A DNA stretch of 64,000 nucleotides from JAKANT01 sp035502095 (GTDB lineage: Bacteria; Pseudomonadota; Gammaproteobacteria; Burkholderiales; Burkholderiaceae_F), in assembly GCA_035502095.1 (NCBI GenBank), contig DATJUX010000018.1, positions 1 to 64,000 on the forward strand, in the 5' to 3' direction. Within the stretch, counting starts at the first letter, position 1, and each line of letters opens with the position of its first letter. Of this stretch, positions 17,342 through 26,435 are shown in pieces. The notes beneath the pieces were generated by a model, which made no database searches, was not told the origin of the DNA, and saw nothing but the letters and a program-made list of their open reading frames with translations. Made by a program: the position numbers and the translations under genes.

Positions 17342-18432
17342 GGCGTTTCCCCGAGACTCGCTTCGAGCGCCGCGAGAAAGGCGTCGTTTTCCGCCGCGGT
17401 TCCGACGGTCGTGCGCAGGCAGCCTGCGAGCAGCACGTGCATGCGCGAAACGTTCTTGATGAGTATGCCGCGCGCTCTCAGCCCGGCAAATGTCCGGTCG
17501 GCGTCCGCCACGCGCAGGAGGATGAAGTTCGCGGCGGAGTCGAACGCCGTGACGCCGGGCATGGCGCGCAACGCCTGCAGGACGCGGCTTCTTTCCTGGC
17601 GGATCAGTGCGGCCTGCCGGTCCAGCTCGGCGAGGTGATCCAGCATCAAGTCGACGGCAGCCAGGGTCAGCACGTTGACGTTGTAGGGTGGGCGGACCTT
17701 GTCGAATTCCGCGATCCAGGCCGGGTGCGCACAAAGATATCCGAGGCGAACCCCGGCCAAGCCGAGCTTGGACAGGGTCCGCAGGACGAGCATGTTCGGG
17801 TGTGCCGGCAGCGAAGGCAGCCAGGTGTCCTGGGCGAACGGCAGGTAAGCCTCGTCGACGACGACCAGGCCGGGCGCTGCCGCAAGCACCGCCTCGATCG
17901 CCGCCCGTTCGAACAGGTTGCCGGTCGGGTTGTTGGGGTGCGCGAGGAAGATCACGGCCGGGCGATGCTCGGCGATGGCGGCGAGCATCGCCGCGCGGTC
18001 GAGCGCAAAGTCCGGGCGCAGCGGCACGCCGACGAAGTGGCAGCCGTCGAACTGCGCGCTCATCTCGTACATGACGAAACCGGGCCAGGGCGCGAGCACG
18101 ACCGAGCCAGGACGCGCGCAGGCCTGGATCACCAGGTGAATCAATTCGTCCGAGCCGTTGCCGAGCATCAGGTGCCAGCCCGCTGGAAGTCCGATGGCGC
18201 TGGAGAGCTTGGCCTTCAGGGCAGCGGGATCAACGGGCGGGTACCGGTTCAGCGCCACCTCGGCCAGGCGCTGGCCGAGCGCCTGCGCGAGCGACGCGGA
18301 CAGCCGATACGGGTTCTCCATCGCATCCAGCTTGATCAGGCCGGTCGCGTCGGCAACGTGGTAGGCACGCAGCGCGCGAATCTCGGGTCGGATCGGCGAA
18401 AGGTCGGGCGCGCCGGGCGCGTCGTCGTTCAT
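17338..18432 (-). CDS. hisC: Histidinol-phosphate aminotransferase
   Basis: HisC transaminates imidazole acetol phosphate with glutamate to give histidinol phosphate. The 364-residue fold-type I PLP enzyme shows LDAMENPY near the start, GNGSDELI for cofactor phosphate, HPNNPTGN, VVDEAYLPFA, and the Schiff-base lysine in TLSKLGLAGVRLG (Lys222). It overlaps hisD upstream and hisB downstream by 4 nt each, so translation of hisD-C-B is probably coupled. Confidence 0.95.
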   Translation of the reverse strand: MNDDAPGAPDLSPIRPEIRALRAYHVADATGLIKLDAMENPYRLSASLAQALGQRLAEVALNRYPPVDPAALKAKLSSAIGLPAGWHLMLGNGSDELIHLVIQACARPGSVVLAPWPGFVMYEMSAQFDGCHFVGVPLRPDFALDRAAMLAAIAEHRPAVIFLAHPNNPTGNLFERAAIEAVLAAAPGLVVVDEAYLPFAQDTWLPSLPAHPNMLVLRTLSKLGLAGVRLGYLCAHPAWIAEFDKVRPPYNVNVLTLAAVDLMLDHLAELDRQAALIRQERSRVLQALRAMPGVTAFDSAANFILLRVADADRTFAGLRARGILIKNVSRMHVLLAGCLRTTVGTAAENDAFLAALEASLGETP

Positions 18433-19757
18433 CCGTCCCTCTCGTCGCCCTGCGCGCGCAGTTCGGCGCTGCGCGCGTGTGCTTCCAGCCGCTCGCCACG
18501 CGCCAGGGTCGCCGCGATTGGAGCGAGCCTGCGCGCTCCGGCCGCCGAAATGTCGATGACGTTGGAGCGCTTGACGAAGTCGTATACCCCGAGTGGCGAG
18601 GCAAAACGAGCTGTGCGCACGGTCGGCAGCACGTGGTTCGGCCCGGCGCAGTAGTCGCCGAGCGCCTCGGAGGAGTAGTGGCCGACGAAGATCGCCCCGG
18701 CATGGCGGATCAGCGGCAGGACCTTCTCGGCGTCACGCGTGACGATCTCCATGTGCTCGGGAGCGGCGCGATTGACGAGTTCGGCCGCCTCGCGCAGGTC
18801 GCGCGTCGTGATCACGGCGCCCCGCCGCGCAAAGGAGGCGGCAATGATCTCGCGCCGCGGCTGCGCCGGCAGCAGGCGATCGATCGATGCGGACACGGCG
18901 TCGGCTAGCGTGGCGTCCGGCGTGAGCAGGATCGCTTGCGCAAGTTCGTCGTGTTCGGCTTGGGAGAAGAGATCCATCGCCACCCAGTCGGGATCGGCGC
19001 TCTCGTCGGCAATGACCCAGATCTCGGTCGGCCCGGCGATCATGTCGATGCCGACGGTTCCGAACACCCGGCGTTTGGCGCTCGCGACATACGCATTGCC
19101 GGGACCGACGATCTTGTCGACCGGCGCGATCGTCTCCGTCCCGTAAGCCAGGGCGCCGATCGCTTGCGCACCACCCAGTGCGTACGCGCGGGTGACGCCG
19201 CCGAGGGAAGCGGCGGCCAGGACGAGCGGATTGCGCTCGCCGTTCGGTGTCGGCACGACCAGCACCAGATCGCGCACTCCGGCGACCCGGGCAGGCAGCG
19301 CATTCATCAGCACCGACGAGGGATAGGCCGCCTTGCCGCCGGGGACGTACAGGCCGACGCGGTCGAGCGCGACGATGCGTTGCCCGGTCCGCGTCCCGTC
19401 CGGCTCGGTATCGATCCAGTCGCCGGCGCGGAGCAGGTCGAACTGTCTTTGGTGGAATGCGCGGATCCGCTCGGCGGCCGCAACGAGCGCCGACTTCTGC
19501 TCGTCCGGCAGCGCATCCAGCGCGGCGCGCATCTGTTCGGCGGTGATTTCGAGTTCCGCGACCTTGCTCACGCGCAGATGATCGAAGCGCGCCGTGTACT
19601 CGACGAGCGCCGCGTCGCCGCGCGCGCGCACGTCGGAAAGGATCGCTTCGACGGCCTGCTCGATGGCTGGATCGGTTGCCGCCTCGATCGCATTCAGCTG
19701 CGCGAACACGCGTTCGAAATCGGCGGCCCGCGTATCGAGACGACGGATCGCGATCAT
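18429..19757 (-). CDS. hisD: Histidinol dehydrogenase
   Basis: HisD performs the last two steps of histidine synthesis, oxidising histidinol through histidinal to histidine with NAD and a zinc ion. The 442-residue product contains DRVGLYVPGGKAAYPSSVLM, IVGPGNAYVASAKR, AGPTEIWVIADESADP, SQAEHDE (metal and base residues) and NHVLPT near the C-terminus. The start overlaps the hisG stop by 4 nt. Length matches the family. Confidence 0.96.
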   Translation of the reverse strand: MIAIRRLDTRAADFERVFAQLNAIEAATDPAIEQAVEAILSDVRARGDAALVEYTARFDHLRVSKVAELEITAEQMRAALDALPDEQKSALVAAAERIRAFHQRQFDLLRAGDWIDTEPDGTRTGQRIVALDRVGLYVPGGKAAYPSSVLMNALPARVAGVRDLVLVVPTPNGERNPLVLAAASLGGVTRAYALGGAQAIGALAYGTETIAPVDKIVGPGNAYVASAKRRVFGTVGIDMIAGPTEIWVIADESADPDWVAMDLFSQAEHDELAQAILLTPDATLADAVSASIDRLLPAQPRREIIAASFARRGAVITTRDLREAAELVNRAAPEHMEIVTRDAEKVLPLIRHAGAIFVGHYSSEALGDYCAGPNHVLPTVRTARFASPLGVYDFVKRSNVIDISAAGARRLAPIAATLARGERLEAHARSAELRAQGDERDG

Positions 19758-20410
19758 GCCATCGCTCCGACTGCCGCTTCGAGCTTGGCGATGAGCGGCA
19801 TCAGTTCGCGCCGTTTGAGCTTGAGCGCCGCGCTGTTGACGATCAGGCGCGAGGAGATGGCGACGATTTCTTCGACCTCGACCAAGCGGTTCGCGCGCAA
19901 GGTGCTGCCGGTCGAAACCAGGTCGACGATGGCGTCGGCGAGGCCCGCCAGCGGCGCGAGTTCCATCGAGCCGTAAAGCTTGATCAGATCCACGTGCACG
20001 CCCTTGGCGGCGAAGAATTCGCGGGCACAGGCGACGTACTTGGTCGCAACGCGCAACCGCGCGCCGCGCCGCACCGCATTGGCGTAATCGAAGCCGTCCG
20101 GAACCGCGACGCACAAGCGACAGCGTCCGACGCCGAGATCGAGCGGTTGCGCAAGGCCCACGTCACCCCACTGCGCGCCATGCTCGAGAAGGACGTCCTT
20201 GCCGGCCACCCCGGCCTCGGCAGCGCCGTATTGCACGTAGGTCGGCACGTCCGCGGCACGCACCACGACCAGACGGACCCCCGGATCGGAGGTCGCGACG
20301 ATCAGCTTGCGCGAGCGCTCGGGGTCCTCGGAGGGAGTGATGCCCGCGCGCGCCAACAGCGGTGCGGTCTCCTCGAAGATGCGTCCCTTGGAAAGCGCCA
20401 GCGTGATCAT
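19754..20410 (-). CDS. hisG: ATP phosphoribosyltransferase, short form
   Basis: HisG condenses ATP and PRPP in the committed, histidine-inhibited step of the pathway. At 218 residues it is the short form: it has the periplasmic-binding-like catalytic lobes (LALSKGRIFEETAPLL, then VSTGSTLRANRL for PRPP) but not the C-terminal ACT-like regulatory domain. Short HisG is known to need HisZ, a HisRS paralogue, for activity and feedback control; no hisZ lies in this window, so it must be elsewhere. It is the first his gene, 64 bp after murA. Confidence 0.95.
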   Translation of the reverse strand: MITLALSKGRIFEETAPLLARAGITPSEDPERSRKLIVATSDPGVRLVVVRAADVPTYVQYGAAEAGVAGKDVLLEHGAQWGDVGLAQPLDLGVGRCRLCVAVPDGFDYANAVRRGARLRVATKYVACAREFFAAKGVHVDLIKLYGSMELAPLAGLADAIVDLVSTGSTLRANRLVEVEEIVAISSRLIVNSAALKLKRRELMPLIAKLEAAVGAMA

Positions 20411-20474
20411 GGATCGTGGTCTTGTCGTCAGCGTGAGCAGCGCGTGCGGATCGTGCCGGCGCCGCCGGCACGGG

Positions 20475-21737
20475 TCACTTCACGCGCGTGATCGCGGCAC
20501 CGAGCGCAGCGAGCCGTTGCTCCATTTTCTCGTAGCCGCGGTCGAGATGGTAAATGCGGTCGACCGTCGTCTCGCCTTCTGCCACCAGCCCTGCGATGAC
20601 GAGGCTCGCCGAAGCGCGCAGGTCGGTCGCCATCACGGTGGCTGCGGAGAGCTTGGGCACGCCCGTCACCATCGCCGTGTTCCCCTCGATATCGACGTGC
20701 GCGCCGAGACGCTGCAACTCGACGGCATGCATGAAACGGTTCTCGAAGATCGTCTCGGTGATGCGGCCGACCCCATCGGCGATCGCGTCCAGTGCCATGA
20801 ACTGGGCCTGCATGTCGGTCGGGAAAGCCGGATGCGGCGCCGTGCGCAGGCTTACCGCGCGGGCTCGCCGGCCCGCACGGACGCGGATCGCGTCCGGTCC
20901 CGTATCGACCGTGCTGCCCGACTCGCGCAACTTGTCGATCACCGCATCGAGCGTCGCGGCCCGGGTCCCGTTCAGGCGCACGTCGGCGTCGCCGAACAGC
21001 CCGGTCGCTGCGGCGGCCACCAGGAAGGTGCCGGTCTCGATCCGATCCGGCAGTACACGATGGGCCGCGCCGCCCAGGCGGGCGACCCCGTCGATCGTGA
21101 TGCGATCGGTGCCGGCACCGCTGATGCGCGCGCCCATTGCATTCAAACACATGGCCAGGTCGACGACTTCGGGCTCGCGCGCCGCGTTTTCGATCACCGT
21201 TTCGCCTTCGGCGAGTGCCGCGGCCATCAGCAGGTTTTCGGTGCCGGTCACCGTCACCATGTCGGTGATGATGCGCGTGCCACGCAGGCGCCGCGCCTCG
21301 GCGACGATGTAGCCCTGCTCGATGCGGATCGTCGCACCGAGCAATTCGAGACCCTTGATGTGCTGGTCCACCGGCCGCGCGCCGATCGCGCAGCCGCCGG
21401 GCAGGGAAACCCGCGCCCGGCCGAAGCGCGCGACCAGCGGGCCGAGCACGAGCACCGACGCGCGCATCGTCTTCACGAGCTCGTACGGCGCTTCGGTCGA
21501 GGCCACCCCGCTCGCGCGCAGTGCACAGCGTGCACCGCTGCGCTCGACCGCTACACCCATGCCGCGCAGGAGCCGCACCATGGTCGAGATGTCGGCGAGC
21601 TCGGGCACGTTGCTCACGACCAGTTCGTCGCTGGTGAGCAGCGACGCGGCGAGGATCGGCAGCGCGGCGTTTTTCGCGCCCGCAACGGCGATCTCGCCAC
21701 GCAGGGGGGTTCCGCCACGGATCTTCAGCTTGTCCAT
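20475..21737 (-). CDS. murA: UDP-N-acetylglucosamine 1-carboxyvinyltransferase
   Basis: MurA transfers enolpyruvate from PEP to UDP-GlcNAc, the first committed step of peptidoglycan synthesis and the target of fosfomycin. The 420-residue product has the inside-out alpha/beta barrel signature GGTPLRGEIAVAGAKNAALP and the catalytic cysteine in SLPGGCAIGARPVDQH (Cys116), so it is expected to be fosfomycin-sensitive. ATG 21737 gives the family length; an in-frame start 63 nt further upstream is possible. It lies between ibaG and hisG in the same direction. Confidence 0.96.
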   Translation of the reverse strand: MDKLKIRGGTPLRGEIAVAGAKNAALPILAASLLTSDELVVSNVPELADISTMVRLLRGMGVAVERSGARCALRASGVASTEAPYELVKTMRASVLVLGPLVARFGRARVSLPGGCAIGARPVDQHIKGLELLGATIRIEQGYIVAEARRLRGTRIITDMVTVTGTENLLMAAALAEGETVIENAAREPEVVDLAMCLNAMGARISGAGTDRITIDGVARLGGAAHRVLPDRIETGTFLVAAAATGLFGDADVRLNGTRAATLDAVIDKLRESGSTVDTGPDAIRVRAGRRARAVSLRTAPHPAFPTDMQAQFMALDAIADGVGRITETIFENRFMHAVELQRLGAHVDIEGNTAMVTGVPKLSAATVMATDLRASASLVIAGLVAEGETTVDRIYHLDRGYEKMEQRLAALGAAITRVK

Positions 21738-21912
21738 CGGTACTGGTTCCGGTTGCCGCCCGCGGGCGACGACGAAGCGGATCGGTTGGGTGTCGGGCAT
21801 GGTTCGGGCCTCGCAAAGGGGCCTGCGGGATGCAGGCCGCGAGTCCCGACGGTCGCAAGCGCGGCCGAACTCCGGGCGAAGCCAGGGTGAACGCAGCGTG
21901 AAGGACTGCCTC

Positions 21913-22158
21913 TCATGGGCGCCTGGCCTCGTGCTCGGCCGGGGTCAATGTCCGCATGGACAACGCGTGGATTTCGGCACGCATGCGCTCGCCGAGCGCC
22001 GCATAGACGAGCTGGTGGCGCGCGACGCGACCCTTGCCTTCGAACGCCGCGCTGACGATGAGCGCGTCGAAGTGCTGGCCGTCGCCCTGGACTTCGAGCA
22101 CGCTGCAGTCGAGGCCTTGCGCGATATAGCGCCGCACGTCTTCGGGAGTGGGGGACAT
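21913..22158 (-). CDS. ibaG: BolA/IbaG family iron-sulfur-associated protein
   Basis: An 81-residue BolA-fold protein of the IbaG (YrbA) type. Visible features are the small class II KH-like fold: SPTPEDVRRYIAQGLDCSVLEVQ, the GDGQHFDALIVS strand pair with a conserved His, and the RHQLVYAALGERMRAEIHALSMRT helix. BolA proteins work with monothiol glutaredoxins in Fe-S cluster trafficking. Its position between the mla/ABC block and murA is the usual proteobacterial context. It ends 175 bp before murA and lies 2 bp after the ABC permease gene. Confidence 0.9.
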   Translation of the reverse strand: MSPTPEDVRRYIAQGLDCSVLEVQGDGQHFDALIVSAAFEGKGRVARHQLVYAALGERMRAEIHALSMRTLTPAEHEARRP

Positions 22159-22160
22159 GT

Positions 22161-23021
22161 TCAGAGACGGATCTTGTAGCCCGTCCGCAGCATGCGCAAC
22201 GCGATGGCAGTGGCGGCCGCCAGCGCCGTCAGCACCACGGCCATGCTGAACCAGGGGCTGATGTCCGACTGGGCGAAGAAACCATAACGGAAGCCATCGA
22301 TCATGTAGAAGAATGGATTGAGGTGGGACACCGCCAGCCAGAATGACGGCAGGCCCTTGACCGAGTAGAACACGCCCGACAGGAATGTGGCCGGCATGAT
22401 GATGAAATTCTGGAACGCCGCCAGCTGATCGAACTTGTCGGAAACGATGCCGGCGATCAGGCCGAGGACGCCCAGCAGCGCGGCACCGCCGAACCCGAAC
22501 GCGAGAATCCAGAGCGGCGCCCGGATCGCGAACGGTGCGAACCAGACCGTGACCGCAAGTACACCCACGCCGACGACCAGGCCACGCACGACGGAGGCGA
22601 TCGTGTAGGCGGCGAAGAATTCCACGTGCGAGATCGGAGGCAGCAGCACGAAGACCAGGTTGCCGGTGATCTTGCTCTGGATGAGCGACGACGACGAGTT
22701 CGCGAACGCGTTCTGCAACACGCTCATCATGACCAGGCCGGGCACCAGAAACGCCGTGTAGCTGACGCCCGGGAACGCCTCGACGTGCGCTTCGAGCACG
22801 TGTCCGAACACCAGCAGGTACAGCACGCCGGTCAGGACGGGTGCGGCGATGGTCTGGAAGCTCACCTTCCAGAAGCGCAGCACCTCCTTGTACAGGAGCG
22901 TGCGGAAGCCCGAGGCTTGCGGACCGACCGGCGCGCTCGCGGCAGGATCGCCGAGAGGGCGCGGCGCCGCGAGACCTGCGTCGGCGGGCACTACAGGGCG
23001 CGCCTCGAGAACCGGATCCAA
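22161..23021 (-). CDS. ABC-2 type transporter permease (YadH-like)
   Basis: A 286-residue integral membrane protein with about six transmembrane segments after a 35-residue cytoplasmic N-terminus. The ABC-2 family pattern is clear: LLYKEVLRFWKVSFQTIAAP at the start of TM1, LVPGLVMMSVLQNAFANSSSS, then FLSGVFYSVKGLPSFWLAVSHLNP near the end. It pairs with the ATPase encoded 3 bp upstream. The substrate is unknown; YadGH-like pairs are exporters, and the location between mla and murA genes suggests an envelope component, by inference only. Confidence 0.88.
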   Translation of the reverse strand: MDPVLEARPVVPADAGLAAPRPLGDPAASAPVGPQASGFRTLLYKEVLRFWKVSFQTIAAPVLTGVLYLLVFGHVLEAHVEAFPGVSYTAFLVPGLVMMSVLQNAFANSSSSLIQSKITGNLVFVLLPPISHVEFFAAYTIASVVRGLVVGVGVLAVTVWFAPFAIRAPLWILAFGFGGAALLGVLGLIAGIVSDKFDQLAAFQNFIIMPATFLSGVFYSVKGLPSFWLAVSHLNPFFYMIDGFRYGFFAQSDISPWFSMAVVLTALAAATAIALRMLRTGYKIRL

Positions 23022-23024
23022 GGG

Positions 23025-23942
23025 TCACGCCGCGATCCGCTCGCGGCCCTCGCTCATGAGTTGCAGAAAGACATCCTCGAGGTCCGCATGGCTCACTTCG
23101 AGATCTTCGACGGCGCAACCCGCCTCGCGCAGCGCCGCCAGGGTCGGTTCCACGTCGGTGACCGCTCCCAGGCGCAGCACGACATGGTCACCCGATCGTT
23201 CCGCGACCAGCGCCGATACGGCGGGTGGGAGTCCGCCCGTGATGCGCATCGACATGCGCAGCCCGGAAAGCTGCCGCAGCAGGTTGCGCGTGCGGTCGAG
23301 CGCGATCACGCGTCCGCCCTTCAGCATCGCGATGCGGCCGCATAGCTCCTGCGCCTCCTCCAGGTAGTGCGTCGTCAGCACGACGGTATGCCCCTTGCGG
23401 TTGAGACCACGGACGAATTGCCACAGGGTCTGGCGCAGTTCGACATCGACACCCGCCGTGGGCTCGTCGAGCACGATCACCGGCGGGCGGTGGACCAGTG
23501 CCTGGGCGACCAGCACCCGGCGCTTCATGCCGCCGGATAGCGACCGCATGTTCGCATCTGCCTTGCCCGTCAGATCGAGGTTGGCCATGACCTCGTCGAT
23601 CCAGTCGTCGTTATGATGCAGTCCGAAGTAGCCCGACTGGATCCGCAGCGTCTCGCGCACCGTGAAGAACGGGTCGAACACGAGTTCCTGCGGCACGACC
23701 CCGAGCGCCCGCCGTGCGGCGCGGTAGTCGCCGACGACATCGTGGCCGAGTACGAGCGCGCGGCCGCTGGTGGCGCGCGTAAGGCCCGCGACTATCGAAA
23801 TCAACGTCGTCTTGCCGGCACCGTTCGGACCAAGCAGTCCGAAGAATTCGCCGGGTTCGATCCGCAGCGAGACGCTGTCGAGTGCGACCACGCCCGGATA
23901 TGTCTTGCGCAGGTCGAGGACTTGGATTGCAGCGGGCGACAT
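23025..23942 (-). CDS. ABC transporter ATP-binding protein (YadG-like)
   Basis: A 305-residue ATPase of the ABC-2/CcmA-NatA class that powers the adjacent permease. Motifs are intact: Walker A GPNGAGKTT (38-46), Q-loop VVPQELVFD, signature LSGGMKRRVL, Walker B PVIVLDEPTAG and H-loop LTTHYLEE. A C-terminal extension of about 75 residues follows the nucleotide-binding domain. It is in the leftward train 64 bp after mlaB and directly ahead of its permease. Confidence 0.9.
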   Translation of the reverse strand: MSPAAIQVLDLRKTYPGVVALDSVSLRIEPGEFFGLLGPNGAGKTTLISIVAGLTRATSGRALVLGHDVVGDYRAARRALGVVPQELVFDPFFTVRETLRIQSGYFGLHHNDDWIDEVMANLDLTGKADANMRSLSGGMKRRVLVAQALVHRPPVIVLDEPTAGVDVELRQTLWQFVRGLNRKGHTVVLTTHYLEEAQELCGRIAMLKGGRVIALDRTRNLLRQLSGLRMSMRITGGLPPAVSALVAERSGDHVVLRLGAVTDVEPTLAALREAGCAVEDLEVSHADLEDVFLQLMSEGRERIAA

Positions 23943-24006
23943 GGTCGAAAAAAAAACGCGCCGCGCACATCGGCGGCACGCCGTGGATTTTATGCGAGGC
24001 TCCGGG

Positions 24007-24279
24007 TTAAGCCGCTGCGTTTCCCAGTTGCAGCAGCCCGCCCACGCCGTAGAGGTCCGCGAGGCTTGCCAGGCCCGGCGGTATGCCCAGGAAGGTGAGT
24101 CGTTTCCCTTGCCCGGCGGCAGCGCGCTGCCAGGCGAGCAGAAGCGCGACCGCTGCCGAATCGACCGTGGTCACGCCGGCCAGGTCGATCGTCAGGTCAC
24201 CGGAGCGAATCGCCGCGATCCCACGCTCGAGCAGCCCACCCGCATTTTCATTGGTCACCAACACGACATCGAGCTTCAC
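24007..24279 (-). CDS. mlaB: MlaB-type STAS domain protein
   Basis: MlaB binds the MlaF ATPase in the inner-membrane MlaFEDB complex and is needed for its stability and activity. The 90-residue product is a bare STAS domain: GDLTIDLAGVTTVDSAAVAL, the conserved TTVDSAAVALL helix-capping loop, and LTFLGIPPGLASLADLYGV. The start is a GTG at 24279, 5 bp after mlaC, because no ATG fits; it is consistent with coupling to mlaC. Order here is F-E-D-A-C-B, with mlaA inside the operon. Confidence 0.85.
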   Translation of the reverse strand: MKLDVVLVTNENAGGLLERGIAAIRSGDLTIDLAGVTTVDSAAVALLLAWQRAAAGQGKRLTFLGIPPGLASLADLYGVGGLLQLGNAAA

Positions 24280-24284
24280 GCTGC

Positions 24285-24968
24285 TCAGGCCTTCTTCGCT
24301 GCTTCGAATTGCTTGTTGCGCTCGGTCAGGGCCTTGATCAATCCATCGATGCCGCTCTGGTTGATCTCGCTCGCGAACGAATTCTTGTAGTTCTCGACCA
24401 GCCATACGCCCAGGACGTTGACGTCGTAGATCTTCCAGCCCGCGGCGGTCTTCTCGAGCCTGTAGTCGAGCTGGATGGGGTCGCCACGCGGCGCGACGAT
24501 CTGGGTCCTTACGACGACATCGTCGGGATTGCCCGGGCGAAACGGCAACATCTTTACCTGATGGTCCCGAACCTGCGACATTGCGCCGGCGTAGGTCCGG
24601 ACCAGCAAGGTGCGGAACTCGCGCGACAGCGCCTGCCGCTGTTCGGGCGTCGCCTGACGCCAGCCACGGCCGACCGCGAGCTGCGTCATCTTCTCGAAGT
24701 TCACGTACGGAAGGATTCTCTCGTCCACCAGTTGTTGCAACTTCGGGAGATCTCCGTTCTGCAGCGCCGGGTCGCTCTTGATCGAAGCGAGCACCTCGGT
24801 CGACAGCTTGCGCACCAGTTCATCGGGGGCAGCGTTGAGGTCGGGTGCCGTCGCGGCCGCTGCCGGTGCGACCTGCGCGAATGTCGGTTGCATGGCGAGC
24901 CCGCTCACGCCAAGCGACAGAGTGAAGGCAAGGCCAGTCAGAGCACTGGTAAGAGGATTCCTTGACAT
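24285..24968 (-). CDS. mlaC: Phospholipid-binding periplasmic chaperone MlaC
   Basis: MlaC ferries phospholipids across the periplasm between MlaA in the outer membrane and MlaFEDB in the inner membrane. The 227-residue protein starts with a signal peptide (MSRNPLTSALTGLAFTLSLG) and has the family (Ttg2D) core: PYVNFEKMTQLAVGRGWRQA, EFRTLLVRTYAGAM and the C-terminal YDVNVLGVWLVENYKNSF. ATG 24968 is chosen because it starts the signal peptide; the longer frame adds six unlikely residues. Confidence 0.94.
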   Translation of the reverse strand: MSRNPLTSALTGLAFTLSLGVSGLAMQPTFAQVAPAAAATAPDLNAAPDELVRKLSTEVLASIKSDPALQNGDLPKLQQLVDERILPYVNFEKMTQLAVGRGWRQATPEQRQALSREFRTLLVRTYAGAMSQVRDHQVKMLPFRPGNPDDVVVRTQIVAPRGDPIQLDYRLEKTAAGWKIYDVNVLGVWLVENYKNSFASEINQSGIDGLIKALTERNKQFEAAKKA

Positions 24969-25030
24969 GATCCAATCCAATCGCAAGATCCCCGAATATT
25001 AGGCTCCGCCGATATGACGGTCTCCCGCGT

Positions 25031-25906
25031 TTAACGCCCAGGTGGCGGTGCGGGTTGATCCGGTTGGGGCGCCGGTTTCTCTGCTTTCGGCTCCTGCTGC
25101 GCACCCGAATTTCCCTCAGGCTCAGCGGGTTTTGCCGGCGCGGATTCTTCCTTCTCCAGTTTGTCCGCGGGCTTGTCTTCGGGTTCCTCGTCTTCCTCCT
25201 TTTCGCGCGGCGGGTTTCCGTCGTAGATGAGATTGAGACGTCGCTGCAGATAACCGTCGCGGATGAACTGATACTTGTCGAGCGCGGCACCCTCGAGCAA
25301 GGCGGTCGCATCGAGCAGTCCGGCCCGCACGTCGATCAGGCGCAACGACCACGCTGCGATCGAGTAGGCCCTCTCCCAGTGATTGAAGGCCAGCGGATCC
25401 GTGTAGATGTCCGCCGCGCGACCGATCGCGTCGCGCACGGTGCTCGGGCCGAGTATGGGCAGAACGAAATACGGACCCGGCCCGACGCCCCAGCGTCCGA
25501 ACGTCTGGCCGAAGTCCTCGTTGCTGCGGGTCAGCCCGACACTCGTGGCGACATCGAAGCAGCCGAGCAACCCGACCGTCGTGTTGATCGCCACGCGGCA
25601 GATATCCGAACTGGCCTGTGCGGGCTTGCCCTGCAACAGGTTGTTGATCGCATTGCCGACGTCGCCGAGATTGCGAAAGATGTTGCCGATGCAATCGCGT
25701 GCCGGCGCCGGAACGACCTTGGTGTAGCCACGTGCGACCGGCGCGAGCACGTACTTGTCCGCGCGATCGTTGAAGTCCGCCATTTGTCGGTTGTAGACCT
25801 CCCACGGATCGGCAGGATTCTTTCCTGCATCCGGCGGAATCGTCGCGCAGCCGACCGACAACATCGCCATCAGGCACGACGCGACGATCTTGAGGGCCGT
25901 GCGCAT
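25031..25906 (-). CDS. mlaA: Outer-membrane lipoprotein MlaA (VacJ)
   Basis: MlaA removes misplaced phospholipids from the outer leaflet and passes them to MlaC. The 291-residue precursor has a lipoprotein signal with lipobox LSVGC (Cys20), then the family core: DPWEVYNRQMADFND, NIFRNLGDVGNAINNLLQG, NEDFGQTFGRWGVGPGPYFV and LPILGPSTVRDAIG. After about residue 232 comes an unusual 60-residue tail rich in Glu, Lys, Pro and Ala that lies outside the conserved domain. It sits between mlaD and mlaC. Confidence 0.94.
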   Translation of the reverse strand: MRTALKIVASCLMAMLSVGCATIPPDAGKNPADPWEVYNRQMADFNDRADKYVLAPVARGYTKVVPAPARDCIGNIFRNLGDVGNAINNLLQGKPAQASSDICRVAINTTVGLLGCFDVATSVGLTRSNEDFGQTFGRWGVGPGPYFVLPILGPSTVRDAIGRAADIYTDPLAFNHWERAYSIAAWSLRLIDVRAGLLDATALLEGAALDKYQFIRDGYLQRRLNLIYDGNPPREKEEDEEPEDKPADKLEKEESAPAKPAEPEGNSGAQQEPKAEKPAPQPDQPAPPPGR

Positions 25907-25912
25907 GGCGCC

Positions 25913-26386
25913 TTATTTCTTCGCGTCGCCGGATTCGGCCGCCTTGTTGTAGAGGAACTGGCCGATCAGGTTCTCGAGGACGACCGCGGACTGCGTCATC
26001 TTGATGGTGTCGCCCGATGCGAGATTCTTGTCGTCGCCGCCCGGCTCGAGCCCGATGTACTGGTCACCCAGCAGGCCGGCGGTGAGGATCTTGGCCGATG
26101 TGTCCTTGGGAAAGACGAAGCGCTGGTCGAGTTCGAGCGTCACCAGGCCCTGGTAGGTCTTGAGATCGAGGGAGATCGAAGCGACCCTTCCGACCGTCAC
26201 GCCGGCACTCTTCACGGGCGCACGTACCTTCAGTCCGCCGATGTTGTCGAAGCGCGCGAACACCGCATAGGTGCCGCCGGTCGTGAAGCTGGCGAGATTG
26301 GCCGCCTTGAGCGCCAGGAAAACGATGGCCAGGGCGCCAAGAAGCACGAAGGTCCCGACCAGCGTTTCGATTCCCCTTTTCCCCAT
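25913..26386 (-). CDS. mlaD: MCE-domain lipid transport protein MlaD
   Basis: MlaD is the inner-membrane-anchored substrate-binding ring of the Mla transporter. The 157-residue protein has an N-terminal transmembrane helix (GTFVLLGALAIVFLALKAA) and one MCE domain: YAVFARFDNIGGLKVRAPVK, GVTVGRVASISLD and TAGLLGDQYIGLEPG. ATG 26386 is preferred because MGKRGIETLVG begins the conserved anchor. It lies about 50 bp after mlaE and 6 bp before mlaA. Confidence 0.94.
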   Translation of the reverse strand: MGKRGIETLVGTFVLLGALAIVFLALKAANLASFTTGGTYAVFARFDNIGGLKVRAPVKSAGVTVGRVASISLDLKTYQGLVTLELDQRFVFPKDTSAKILTAGLLGDQYIGLEPGGDDKNLASGDTIKMTQSAVVLENLIGQFLYNKAAESGDAKK

Positions 26387-26435
26387 CCAAACCCCCACTT
26401 CCGGAGTGCCCCGCGGGACGGCCTCCCGGCGTGAA

